From contig DATFYI010000207.1 in the NCBI GenBank assembly GCA_035315125.1, positions 1-6,408 on the forward strand: 6,408 bases of DNA, read 5' to 3'. Within the stretch, counting starts at the first letter, position 1; each line of letters starts with the position of its first letter. This DNA is from DATFYI01 sp035315125. GTDB lineage: Bacteria > Chloroflexota > Anaerolineae > Anaerolineales > Anaerolineaceae. A model generated the notes under the pieces. It did not search any database and was not told where the DNA came from. It saw only the letters and a program-made list of their open reading frames with translations. Positions 1-6,102 of this stretch are shown here, in pieces. Made by a program: the position numbers and the translations under genes.

Positions 1-140
1 CGAGGCAAGGGAGCAAATTCAGTCAAGACTGAATTCAGGGATGGCAAAGCAGCTAAAGGGGCGGAACGAAACTTGTTGTTATCTGCAGCCAGCTTCGCCA
101 AAGTGTGGAGCGTCAGTGAAAAACGGTTTGTGGGGTTCAT
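1..140 (-). CDS. Hypothetical protein, N-terminal 46 residues (runs off window)
   Basis: Reading the minus strand from ATG at 140-138, the frame stays open for 46 codons to the window edge. The N-terminus begins MNPTNRFSLTLHTLAKLAAD and continues with a Leu/Ala/Pro-rich stretch ending EFAPLP. There is no signal peptide or membrane segment, so it looks cytoplasmic. I do not recognise the family. The case for a real gene is the frame plus a near-consensus sigma-70-type promoter ending about 25 bases upstream of the ATG. No Shine-Dalgarno sequence is visible in the short leader, which ends in ATTTCTT before the ATG, so translation would be close to leaderless. The plus strand is also open in two frames here, but those frames have no start signals and an odd composition. 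It could still be chance; moderate confidence. Confidence 0.5.
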   Translation of the reverse strand, partial: MNPTNRFSLTLHTLAKLAADNNKFRSAPLAALPSLNSVLTEFAPLP

Positions 141-144
141 AAGA

Positions 145-168
145 AATATAGAACTTATGTTCTATATT
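145..168. repeat. Perfect 10-bp inverted repeat over promoter start site
   Basis: AATATAGAAC (145-154) and GTTCTATATT (159-168) are perfect reverse complements around a 4-base centre. The palindrome overlaps the downstream half of the TATAAT box and the expected transcription start of the left-edge gene, the usual place for a repressor operator. A short leader hairpin is the alternative. It has no T-run immediately after it in the gene's direction, so a terminator is unlikely. Confidence 0.55.
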
Positions 169-193
169 ATATGCAATTCTTTTTTTAAGTCAA
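166..193 (-). promoter_or_regulatory. Near-consensus sigma-70-type promoter for the left-edge gene
   Basis: On the minus strand TTGACT (193-188) is followed after 16 bp by a perfect TATAAT (171-166). The start point would fall near position 160, about 20 bases before the ATG at 140. The spacer is AT-rich with a run of seven A. The match is seen in the sequence; its activity is inferred. Confidence 0.6.
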
Positions 194-199
194 GGTAGT

Positions 200-375
200 T
201 CTTTTTAGAAATTATTAGCGGAAGGGGAATCGAGATATCAGTTATGTATTTCTTGCCCTCTTCATGGAGACCGAATCGTTTAGCCTTATCGTTTAGTGGC
301 TAACTTTTGAAACGATCTAAATTCTCTGTGATAATTAACGGAGTGTAATCAAGCTGTTTATAAGTAGATGATGTT
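200..375. other. Intergenic region with short repeats, no gene seen
   Basis: No supportable coding sequence on either strand; the longest ATG-initiated stretch (244-303, plus) is 19 codons without a ribosome binding site. Two direct copies of ATCGTTTAG lie 13 bp apart (275-283 and 288-296), and an inverted AAACGAT lies at 310-316. The region separates the terminator of the phosphoesterase gene from the promoter of the left-edge gene. Confidence 0.5.
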
Positions 376-377
376 AC

Positions 378-426
378 AAAAAAATATCACGCGGAAATCT
401 TTCAATATTTTTCCGCGTGATATTTT
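378..426 (-). terminator. Intrinsic terminator of the phosphoesterase gene
   Basis: A perfect 17-bp inverted repeat (381-397 with 410-426; core ATCACGCGGAAA / TTTCCGCGTGAT) encloses a 12-base loop. On the minus strand it begins 18 bases after the TAA of the phosphoesterase gene and runs into seven T (384-378). This is a textbook Rho-independent terminator. The stem is also T-rich on the plus strand, so it may work both ways, although no plus-strand gene reaches it. Confidence 0.9.
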
Positions 427-443
427 GCTTTAGCTATATATAT

Positions 444-1952
444 TTACGATCCCGGTATGGAAGCTGGCCCCGGTGGTGGGTCCGTCGGGAGGATTAATGG
501 TTGCAGGGGTGGCTGCGAGAAGTCGAAATCGTTGAGCAGGTTGCCAAGTAACTTAACATCCTCGCGCACATCCGGACGAGGATCGGGCCGACCATCGGTG
601 GCGGGGTCAATCCGCTGGCTGTTGAGGAACAAATCTTCCTCAAATTTAAGGTAAGCATCGAAGCTCAGAGTCTGATCATCAATAAAACCCTTTTTCGCGT
701 ATGGGCTGATAACCAGACCGGGAACGCGCAAGCCGTAACCATTCTGATCAACTGATGGTGGCACCACATGATCGTAGAAACCGCCCCAGTCATCCCACGC
801 AAGGAAGATGACCGTGCTGTCCCAATCCGGGCTTTGCATGACGGCATTGATGATGGATGTGATATAAGCCTGCCCCGCGTGAATGCTGGCTGGTGGGTGT
901 TCGCTGACTGTTTGATCAGGCACGATCCAAGAAACAGCGGGGAGCGTCCCGTTTTTGGCGGCGGTCAGGAAATTGTCCACGGCCTGAATGTGGTTCAGTT
1001 GATTATCCTGTTTGACTGTGTCAAAGGCCGGCAATGGATTCCAAATGCCGGGAACATTCACGGCTTGAGGTTTAAGCTGACAGAGCATCGCATCATCTTC
1101 GCAATCCGGCTCGCTACCTGCGCTCAGGTAATATCCCCACGAAACGCCTGACTTGTATAACAAATATGTCAAGTCGGTCCAGGCATAGTCGTTATGCAAA
1201 GTGTTTAATCCGCTGGGCGGACCATCCAAGGCATTCACGCAGCTATTCGGGTCGCCCGGCGTTTTGCAGTAGGCGGACCAAGCCGACACCATAAAGAGAT
1301 GAGATGGCAAACTCCAGGAAGCGTTCGGTTCGAACATCTTGTCCTGCAAGACGAAATTCTGCGCATATGCCCAATAGTTGGGAATCTGGCGCGCATCGTG
1401 CCATCCCATTACATCCGGCGTTTGCCCTTTCACACATCCGGGTGCATCCGGGCTTTTGCAAGCTTTCGCTGCTTTGCGGAATTGGGCGACGAAGCCATCC
1501 ATATTTCCACCATCTATATCGGCAGTGGCTGAGGCTGCTCCGTGAGGTCCGCCTGAATTGATGTCCTTTGGATTGTAATAGGGCTTGATGCATGTATTGG
1601 CTTCTGGATCGGGCACGCAGACAGTTGGCACGCCGTTCTGCATGGGAATGCCGTCAGCGCCGGGATACGTGCCAAAGTATTCATCGAACGAGCGATTCTC
1701 CTGCATGATGATCACTACATGTTTGATCTTGTCACGCGCTATCGTGAGTGAGGTCGAAGACGATGGGGCTGGCACAGCCGCTGTGGTTGGAGTTGGAACC
1801 GCTTGTGTTGTGGCAGGAGATTGAGTTGGAGGAACAGTTGTCGACGGGATGGGAGATGAGGGTGGCGCTGGCTTTGCTACCCTGGTTCCGATGTTGCAAG
1901 CAAGTAAAACGAAAATTGAGACTATCCAGATTGCACCTTTAAAGATTCTCAT
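444..1952 (-). CDS. Secreted phosphoesterase / phospholipase C-like lipoprotein
   Basis: Member of the phosphoesterase family of the alkaline phosphatase superfamily (bacterial non-specific phospholipases C and AcpA-type acid phosphatases), expected to hydrolyse phosphate esters outside the membrane. Numbering is from ATG 1952 (502 aa). Residues 2-18 form a signal peptide with lipobox LLAC (Cys19). A Thr/Pro/Ser-rich linker spans about 25-70. Catalytic-type motifs follow: ENRSFD (85-90), SLPSH (214-218), EHPPASIHAGQ (351-361) and WDDWGGFYDH (386-395). E85-N86 and D387-D388 correspond by analogy to metal and active-site pairs in AcpA-type enzymes. A Pro-rich tail ends the protein. I chose ATG 1952 over an in-frame TTG at 1988 because AAGGAAAGAG lies a few bases upstream and it puts the positive signal-peptide end at the start. 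Substrate is not readable: phospholipid, phosphatase or other phosphoester are all possible. Confidence 0.9.
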   Translation of the reverse strand: MRIFKGAIWIVSIFVLLACNIGTRVAKPAPPSSPIPSTTVPPTQSPATTQAVPTPTTAAVPAPSSSTSLTIARDKIKHVVIIMQENRSFDEYFGTYPGADGIPMQNGVPTVCVPDPEANTCIKPYYNPKDINSGGPHGAASATADIDGGNMDGFVAQFRKAAKACKSPDAPGCVKGQTPDVMGWHDARQIPNYWAYAQNFVLQDKMFEPNASWSLPSHLFMVSAWSAYCKTPGDPNSCVNALDGPPSGLNTLHNDYAWTDLTYLLYKSGVSWGYYLSAGSEPDCEDDAMLCQLKPQAVNVPGIWNPLPAFDTVKQDNQLNHIQAVDNFLTAAKNGTLPAVSWIVPDQTVSEHPPASIHAGQAYITSIINAVMQSPDWDSTVIFLAWDDWGGFYDHVVPPSVDQNGYGLRVPGLVISPYAKKGFIDDQTLSFDAYLKFEEDLFLNSQRIDPATDGRPDPRPDVREDVKLLGNLLNDFDFSQPPLQPLILPTDPPPGPASIPGS

Positions 1953-2109
1953 TGACTCTTTCCTTATTGCACTTTTAGTATTAACCAAGAATAATGAAGA
2001 AATTATCGCTGGCGATGGTTAAGCCAAAATTAAAAATTGCTAATGATAATAAGAGTCCCTTGAATTTGTTTTCCCAATCAGATGTTCGCGATATGGAATT
2101 GGATGCCAG

Positions 2110-2403
2110 TTATGCTGATCGAGGGATCATTTTTTCTGACACATTAGCCAATAGATATAACCCTTCGCCAGTCGCAATGATCATCAGTCCTTGGATCACA
2201 ATGAAAATCACAAGGATCAATCCTCCCAAGCCACCAAATAATCCTACGCCTGTGACGCGCAATCCTGGTTGAAGCGGTGTCGCCCCCAATGCGCGGCTTC
2301 CCGCCCGGACCATCCCAACGACGCCCAAAGTCAATCCACCGAGCAAAACAATAATGCCGAAGATAATCAATATCACTGCTGTGATACGAGCTAGAGTTTT
2401 CAT
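2110..2403 (-). CDS. Small membrane protein of unknown function
   Basis: 97 residues with two clear hydrophobic helices: about 5-30 (rich in Ile, Leu, Val and Gly) and about 54-80. They are separated by a short polar, positively charged loop (RAGSRALG, near 33-40). The tail EKMIPRSA is polar. An AAGGAG sequence 10 bases before ATG 2403 supports the start; another ATG at 2410 in a different frame is too close to that site. A possible weak promoter on the minus strand is TTTACA (2474-2469), 15 bp, GATAAT (2453-2448). The gene reads towards the phosphoesterase gene with 157 bases between them and no obvious terminator, so cotranscription is possible. I recognise no family. A Gly-rich helix pair fits a small inner-membrane protein; function unknown. 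Confidence 0.7.
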   Translation of the reverse strand: MKTLARITAVILIIFGIIVLLGGLTLGVVGMVRAGSRALGATPLQPGLRVTGVGLFGGLGGLILVIFIVIQGLMIIATGEGLYLLANVSEKMIPRSA

Positions 2404-2448
2404 ACAACATGGTCTCCTTTTGTGGTTCAGGATTCTACTTTCTAAGAA

Positions 2449-2613
2449 TTATCTCTGTATGAAGGAGGTGTAAATTTCAGGTAAAACATACGGCTTGTCG
2501 TCCTCCTCAATCTTGTCATAAACTCGCTGAACTGCGACTTCAATTTCCTGACCAGGATGTTTCCACAAATCATCAGCAGACCATCAGCTTTTGGAACTCG
2601 CTTGTTTCTCCAC
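2449..2613 (-). pseudogene. Short decayed coding remnant, family unknown
   Basis: The minus-strand frame from GTG 2613 to TAA 2449 has one interruption, a TGA at codon 10 (2586-2584). The 44 codons after the TGA give a coherent acidic, helical-looking peptide: WSADDLWKHPGQEIEVAVQR, then VYDKIEEDDKPY and VLPEIYTSFIQR. That looks like the C-terminus of a real protein rather than random sequence. No ATG is in frame after the TGA. It ends 45 bases before the small membrane-protein gene and begins about 30 bases from the likely IS66 end, so it may be the tail of a host gene damaged by that insertion. I do not recognise it. Confidence 0.4.
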
Positions 2614-2646
2614 TCATGACCTTGCAGTCTATAATATATTTTGTTA

Positions 2647-3030
2647 CTACTCAGCCGTCTGAGTGGGGATGAAAGGCGGGATAGAAGGTCTAGCGACCAT
2701 AGCCAGATGAAGTACTTCTAGGATAGCGTGCTCGTTTTTATAGGCTGTGGCAATTTAGCTGCGCACCTGGCCGCAGGTTTTTGAGCCGTGATAACTGCTA
2801 AAGCAACCGAAGATTTTCTGCTTTAGCCAAGTCATGCGGATATCGCGCTCAGCCCAGTTGTTGTCAAACGGCACCTTGAAATCAGTCATAAACGCCAGGC
2901 TCATATCGGGGGAATCTCTCAATTACTCCAGTGGGTTTTTGGCAGGTGTTTGATTGAGCCGCCCGCGCTGCCCCGCCTGCTCTGCCGTTTGTTGGGGAGA
3001 GGAGGGCCAGCCACCCTTCGGCGAGGATCT
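2647..3030 (-). pseudogene. IS66-family transposase remnant (C-terminal part)
   Basis: Reading the minus strand through stops gives unmistakable IS66 transposase C-terminal sequence. In order: ILAEG (from 3028, another frame), RGRLNQTPAKNPLE, a TAA (2925-2923), then LAFMTDFKVPFDNN followed by WAERDIRM, then KQKIFGCFSSYHGS and QVRS. A second TAA (2757-2755) follows, then IATAYKNEHAILEVLHLAM and a final TAG (2649-2647). The family signature is PFDNN-AERDIR-KQK-GCF; the usual DNNQAER here has W for Q. At least two in-frame stops and one frameshift, plus loss of the N-terminal and central catalytic parts, make it dead. On the plus strand GTTACTACTCAG starts four bases before the final TAG (2643) and may be part of the element's end. 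Confident on family, less on boundaries. Confidence 0.85.
2649..2664. repeat. Small palindrome at the IS66 remnant end
   Basis: ACTCAG (2649-2654) and CTGAGT (2659-2664) are perfect inverted 6-mers around CCGT, overlapping the last codons of the IS66 remnant. With the adjacent GTTAC it may mark the terminal region of that element; no matching opposite end was found. Confidence 0.35.
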
Positions 3031-3046
3031 GATGATTGAGATTGCC

Positions 3047-3124
3047 CTAAAAAAGCGGGGTAAGGTCAGTAATGTAACCTCCCTCTTCTTCTTGATACAA
3101 AAACACCTTCGTTATGAATGTATC
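3047..3124 (-). pseudogene. Possible HicB-like antitoxin scrap
   Basis: A 25-codon open stretch on the minus strand, ending in TAG 3049-3047, reads TFITKVFLYQEEEGGYITDL. It resembles the N-terminal strand and turn of HicB-type (partial RNase H fold) proteins, which commonly have a V-x-EEEGGY-x-V-x-x-P pattern. Downstream, other frames give a weak SQ-SSD echo of the family's GCxSQGDT motif before the sequence turns into the IS66 remnant. There is no clear start, partner toxin or full domain. It lies exactly between two transposase remnants and could be chance; low confidence. Confidence 0.25.
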
Positions 3125-3508
3125 ACAGGAGGTGCTGTCTTTTCGTGCCCATTATTAAGGGTCGGCTCGAAGAGCTGGGTGTTTTTTGAAGTTTGACTTT
3201 CAAGGTTTTGCCGCGCCTTGACAAAGTGTTATGGTCTGGCACACATAAATGAACATCGAACATGCCAAAGATCGACCTTATAAATCATTTGGTAGCCCGG
3301 TCAGTCAAATGGAACACCTTCTTCACCGTGTTGGCATCAGAACAATTGCCTGTTCGCTATACTCGTACTGGCTGCTACGTTGTTTTTACTAGCATAGGAT
3401 CATGCTCGCTCAAAATCATCTGACAGCCAGAAAGTTATCGCTCCGCGCTTTACCAGGAGTTGCTCGTTCAGCCGCCAGTTCTTTACACGATATAACGTTT
3501 TCCGGCAT
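3123..3508 (-). pseudogene. IS5-family transposase remnant (N-terminal part)
   Basis: Minus-strand reading recovers the N-terminal third of an IS5-family DDE transposase across several lesions. After ATG 3508 a one-base insertion shifts into RKTLYRVKNWRLNEQLLVKR, then GAITFWLSDDFERA, where a TGA (3402-3400) replaces the Trp usual in this motif. Another frame then gives KKVFHLTDRATK, a TGA (3287-3285), FIRSIFGMFDVHLCVPDH and NTLSRRGKTLKVKL, and ends at TGA 3125-3123. The NW-RGxxTFWxxDD start and the VPDHxTLSRRG block are family hallmarks. The three catalytic acidic residues and the rest of the protein are missing. Its 3' side runs into the HicB-like scrap. The exact subgroup and the element ends cannot be told. 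Confidence 0.8.
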
Positions 3509-3556
3509 GAGCGTGTATTTTTATATTTAGGTATTAACCAATTTTACTCGCTCATG
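3506..3556. repeat. Inverted repeat CATGAGCG / CGCTCATG, 35 bp apart
   Basis: CATGAGCG (3506-3513) and CGCTCATG (3549-3556) are perfect reverse complements; the match continues imperfectly inward. They lie between the stop of the DUF2723 gene (3578) and the start of the IS5 remnant. Either they are an old IS end with a rearranged copy or chance. No T-run follows, so it is not a convincing terminator. Confidence 0.3.
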
Positions 3557-3577
3557 ACAAATGGTTTGATGTTAACT

Positions 3578-5116
3578 TTATTGAACGGTTTTCTTCCAAG
3601 TTGAACATTGCAATTCCATCTGGCTGGAATATTGAACAGAACAAAACGGCCTCCCTGGATTGCTTGCTTCCAGCACGATCGGCCATGGAAAATATTCAGG
3701 CAGAATAAGTTGTGGATACGTCGAACGGATGGTATCCTGATACCAATCGAAGGATAAGAGGTCGGTGGCAACCACGACAAGATCCGGGCGTTCATGCAAA
3801 GCAAAGCGAAAATACCATAGCGCAAAAATCGCCTGATCCCCTTGAGCAAAAACTAATGCATTGGCCGGGGCATTCGCCAAGACTTCCTGGCCGAAGTTTT
3901 CTGCTCGCAGATCATGTGACGCATCCACCTGCGACCAATGAACGAGGGACAGGAGCAGAAGATAGAACAACAGCCCAAAACCGATCAATCGCCCCATCCA
4001 CTGGTGCTCGCGGGGAGCAAGGTCCATCAGGCCTTGTGTCCCCAGACCGATCCAAATCGCGACCGGTATCATTGTTGGAATCAAGTAGATGTACCAATCC
4101 GTTGTATTGTAATTAATCGCAAATGCTGAATAGATCAGCATCTCCCAAATGCTCAGGAGTAGCAGACGAGATGGAACAAGAAAAAGTGTTAATCCGACCA
4201 GACCTACACCAAGTCCCACCAAACCAAATTGTCCGACCAAGAGTCCTGCCCAAATCTGAACCCTGCTCCAGACATCCACGAAGGATAAACTAAATAGATT
4301 GGTCTGATAAAGTTGACCAGAAACCAGCCACCATTCCCGCGGGAAAGTGATCGGATCCCCCCAATTCACCGGTGGGTGGGTTGAGGCCCACCATGGAAGC
4401 AGGAGATACGGAGTTAACCCCACGATGGCAGAAAGGAAAATCCGCAAAACTGATCCTGTATCCATCTGCCAATTTTTCCAAAAATATTTTTTTCCTCCAA
4501 TCGCCAGAGGGCAATATGGCTTCGGAGGGAACAAACGGACAAGGAAGACAGCCGGCATCAATAATATGATCGTGAGATGAACGCCCAGACCTAAGCCGAG
4601 CACCAATCCCAGAATCACATCATGGTGTTTATGCAGGGCCTCAGGTACGTTGATGGTTAACAGGTACAAAACGAGGGCCACAAAAAAAGCATTTAGAGCA
4701 TACACTTCCGTGATGACGGCTTGAGACCAGGCCAATGGTGCGATACCGAATGCAAATCCCCCAACCATCCCAGGCAGCCAGCTATTCGAAGCCTTTTGAG
4801 AAACCAATTGGCGTTTAACTATGCCATAAACCAGCACCGATGCCGAGGACATCGCCAGCGCTGAAAACAGATTGGTGCGGTACGCCAGCGATCCAAAGGG
4901 CAACAACTGGAAGAGCCGTGCCAACATCAAGTAGACGGGATAGCCGGTCGGATGCGCGATCCCGCCGGTCACAGCCGCTGTAATCAAATCTCCGCCATCC
5001 GCCCCATCGTTAGCCCACGTCAGACCGGGTGCCAGTGTGGCAAGATAAACCGCCATCAACCCGATTCCCAATAGGGCAGGGGACGCCTGAACAAAAGATA
5101 GCTGGTTAGTCTTCAT
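3578..5116 (-). CDS. DUF2723 polytopic membrane protein (putative glycosyltransferase-like)
   Basis: 512 residues with roughly ten hydrophobic segments, e.g. about 13-31, 83-100, 116-132, 136-155, 167-194, 225-242, 287-314, 318-335, 342-360 and 377-393. The first extracytoplasmic loop carries an acidic cluster (DGADGGDL, 37-44), followed by HPTGYP (55-60) and YRTNLFSAL (79-87), the N-terminal signature of DUF2723 proteins. These are thought to be related to protein O-mannosyltransferase-like GT-C enzymes that use lipid-linked sugars. Later blocks are ITEVYALN (135-142), NWGDP (251-255) and WYIYLIPTMIP (341-351). The last 110 residues are a soluble domain. Length and C-terminus look complete. 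ATG 5116 is the natural start, but it has only a weak upstream AGG, because an IS982 end begins two bases before the ATG. Sugar donor and acceptor cannot be read from sequence. Confidence 0.88.
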   Translation of the reverse strand: MKTNQLSFVQASPALLGIGLMAVYLATLAPGLTWANDGADGGDLITAAVTGGIAHPTGYPVYLMLARLFQLLPFGSLAYRTNLFSALAMSSASVLVYGIVKRQLVSQKASNSWLPGMVGGFAFGIAPLAWSQAVITEVYALNAFFVALVLYLLTINVPEALHKHHDVILGLVLGLGLGVHLTIILLMPAVFLVRLFPPKPYCPLAIGGKKYFWKNWQMDTGSVLRIFLSAIVGLTPYLLLPWWASTHPPVNWGDPITFPREWWLVSGQLYQTNLFSLSFVDVWSRVQIWAGLLVGQFGLVGLGVGLVGLTLFLVPSRLLLLSIWEMLIYSAFAINYNTTDWYIYLIPTMIPVAIWIGLGTQGLMDLAPREHQWMGRLIGFGLLFYLLLLSLVHWSQVDASHDLRAENFGQEVLANAPANALVFAQGDQAIFALWYFRFALHERPDLVVVATDLLSFDWYQDTIRSTYPQLILPEYFPWPIVLEASNPGRPFCSVQYSSQMELQCSTWKKTVQ

Positions 5117-5118
5117 TC

Positions 5119-5138
5119 TAAGTTAACCTGAGTTCGGG
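5119..5138 (+). repeat. IS982 left terminal inverted repeat
   Basis: TAAGTTAACCTGAGTTCGGG. It matches the reverse complement of the right end at 17 of 20 positions, with the inner eight (AGTTCGGG) identical. It begins two bases from the ATG of the DUF2723 gene. Confidence 0.85.
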
Positions 5139-5141
5139 ATA

Positions 5142-5199
5142 AGGGGCTCGAGGGGAAAAACTTGGATTTGCGAAAACAAGCATTCCCAGGAGCCCCTCG
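5142..5199 (+). promoter_or_regulatory. Hairpin masking the transposase ribosome binding site
   Basis: AGGGGCTC (5142-5149) pairs perfectly with GAGCCCCT (5190-5197), and overlapping CGAGGGG (5149-5155) can pair instead with CCCCTCG (5193-5199). Both targets lie between the likely Shine-Dalgarno AGGAG (5188-5192) and the ATG at 5200. A transcript entering from outside the element would carry both arms and hide the start, the known protective strategy of several insertion sequences. Pairing is seen; function is inferred. Confidence 0.55.
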
Positions 5200-5988
5200 A
5201 TGGATAGTCTACTCGAATTATTTTGTGATGTCGATGACTTCTGCCAATCGTTTGTACCGAAGTGGAACAAGCAACGGTTTTCGGACGGTGAAATCCAACG
5301 ACAACGAAAGCGGAGTTTGAGTCTGAGTGAGATCATGACGATCCTGATCCATTTCCATCAATCGCGTTACCGCGATTTCAAGGCCTGCTACACGGACTAT
5401 GTGCTGAAGCGATTGCGCAGTGAGTTTCCGGGCTTGGCCAGTTACACGCGCTTCGTAGAGTTCATCCCATTCGCACTGATTCCATTATGCGTTTACCTAC
5501 GGATTTCCTGTTTGGAGGCGTGCCTGGGAATTTCCTTCATGGATTCCACCGCTGTAGCCGTCTGCAATAACCCGAGGATCCACTCCTACCGGGTCTTTGC
5601 CGGACTGGCTGAGCGTGGGAAAACCTCCACCGGTTGGTTTTTTGGCTTCAAATTGCACTTGTTCTTCAATGACCGGGGTGAGTTACTCCATCTGACGCTT
5701 ACCCCTGGCAATATGGACGAAAGTGCTGTGTTCTTCCAGTACCGCCAACCGGTTCCCAAGCTGGTCCGAAAGCTATTCGGAAAACTATTTGCCGATCGAG
5801 GCTACATTTCTAAAAAACTGGTGGACGAACTGCTGCGCACTTTTAATGTTCAATTGTTCACTGGCATCCGTTCCAATATGAAAAATGTGATGATGCCTTT
5901 GACCGATAGGCTCCTGCTGCGAATACGTGCGATTGTGGAGACGATCATTGACCAGCTCAAAAATATCTCCCAGATCGAGCATTCCTGA
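5200..5988 (+). CDS. IS982-family transposase, truncated by in-frame TGA
   Basis: DDE transposase that cuts and rejoins the IS ends. Start ATG 5200 follows AGGAG by seven bases. The N-terminus (FCDVDDFCQSF) and the block SLSEIMTILIHFHQSRYRDF (41-60) are typical of IS982. Candidate catalytic residues are D115 (FMDST), D199 (FADRGYIS) and E247 (AIVETIIDQLKN); RIHSYRVFAGLAERGKTSTG (126-145) lies between the first two. The frame stops at TGA 5986-5988 after QIEHS, where the family normally continues with Arg-His-Arg; a CGA-to-TGA change would explain it. About eight residues (around 174-181, ESAVFFQY) look like an extra insertion before RQPVPKL, where family members usually have a short DDR link. 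All three DDE residues precede the stop, but loss of the last 38 residues probably inactivates it. Confidence 0.9.
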   Translation: MDSLLELFCDVDDFCQSFVPKWNKQRFSDGEIQRQRKRSLSLSEIMTILIHFHQSRYRDFKACYTDYVLKRLRSEFPGLASYTRFVEFIPFALIPLCVYLRISCLEACLGISFMDSTAVAVCNNPRIHSYRVFAGLAERGKTSTGWFFGFKLHLFFNDRGELLHLTLTPGNMDESAVFFQYRQPVPKLVRKLFGKLFADRGYISKKLVDELLRTFNVQLFTGIRSNMKNVMMPLTDRLLLRIRAIVETIIDQLKNISQIEHS

Positions 5989-6102
5989 CACCGCAGTCCC
6001 ACCAACTTTCTGGTCAATCTCATCTGTGGACTGATTGCTTATTGTCGTCAGCCCAAGAAGCCTTCTCTCGGCTTAGGCACTTTGCCTGCTCTCATCGCCT
6101 AA
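5989..6102 (+). pseudogene. Displaced C-terminal tail of the IS982 transposase
   Basis: In the same frame as the transposase, the sequence after the TGA reads HRSPTNFLVNLICGLIAYCR then QPKKPSLGLGTLPALIA and a TAA at 6100-6102, just before the right inverted repeat. HRSP-NFLVNLI-GLIAY-QPKKPSL is the normal IS982 C-terminus, so the ancestral protein had 300 codons. Conservation of this tail shows that the nonsense change is recent. Confidence 0.85.

Noticed and set aside
1..198. Plus-strand frame open from position 1 to TAG 196-198 as the end of a gene
   Set aside because: The translation after position 140 is AT-rich low-quality sequence (ELMFYIICNSFFKSR) that runs over the minus-strand promoter. 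The minus-strand frame with promoter and ATG explains the region better.
768..1151. 127-codon plus-strand ORF
   Set aside because: It lies antisense inside the phosphoesterase gene, has no ribosome binding site or recognisable motif, and the opposite strand carries clear catalytic motifs.
1994..2272. 92-codon plus-strand ORF
   Set aside because: Overlaps the small membrane-protein gene on the other strand; low-complexity Pro/Asn/Ile tail, no ribosome binding site, no family features.
2459..2473. Strong AAGGAGGTG ribosome-binding-like site on the plus strand
   Set aside because: It is followed by TAA and no usable start codon; it lies antisense to the decayed remnant and its presence is explained by that coding sequence.
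2954..3196. 80-codon plus-strand ORF
   Set aside because: Antisense to the IS66 and IS5 remnants recognised on the minus strand; the translation has no coherent pattern.
3712..4116. 134-codon plus-strand ORF
   Set aside because: Antisense to the soluble C-terminal part and last membrane helices of the DUF2723 protein; rich in Arg, Pro, Ser and Gln as expected of a shadow frame.
5986..5988. TGA in the IS982 transposase, or at 2584-2586, read as selenocysteine
   Set aside because: Family members carry Arg at the first site, no selenocysteine insertion hairpin is evident, and neither sequence context resembles a redox motif. Ordinary nonsense decay is simpler.
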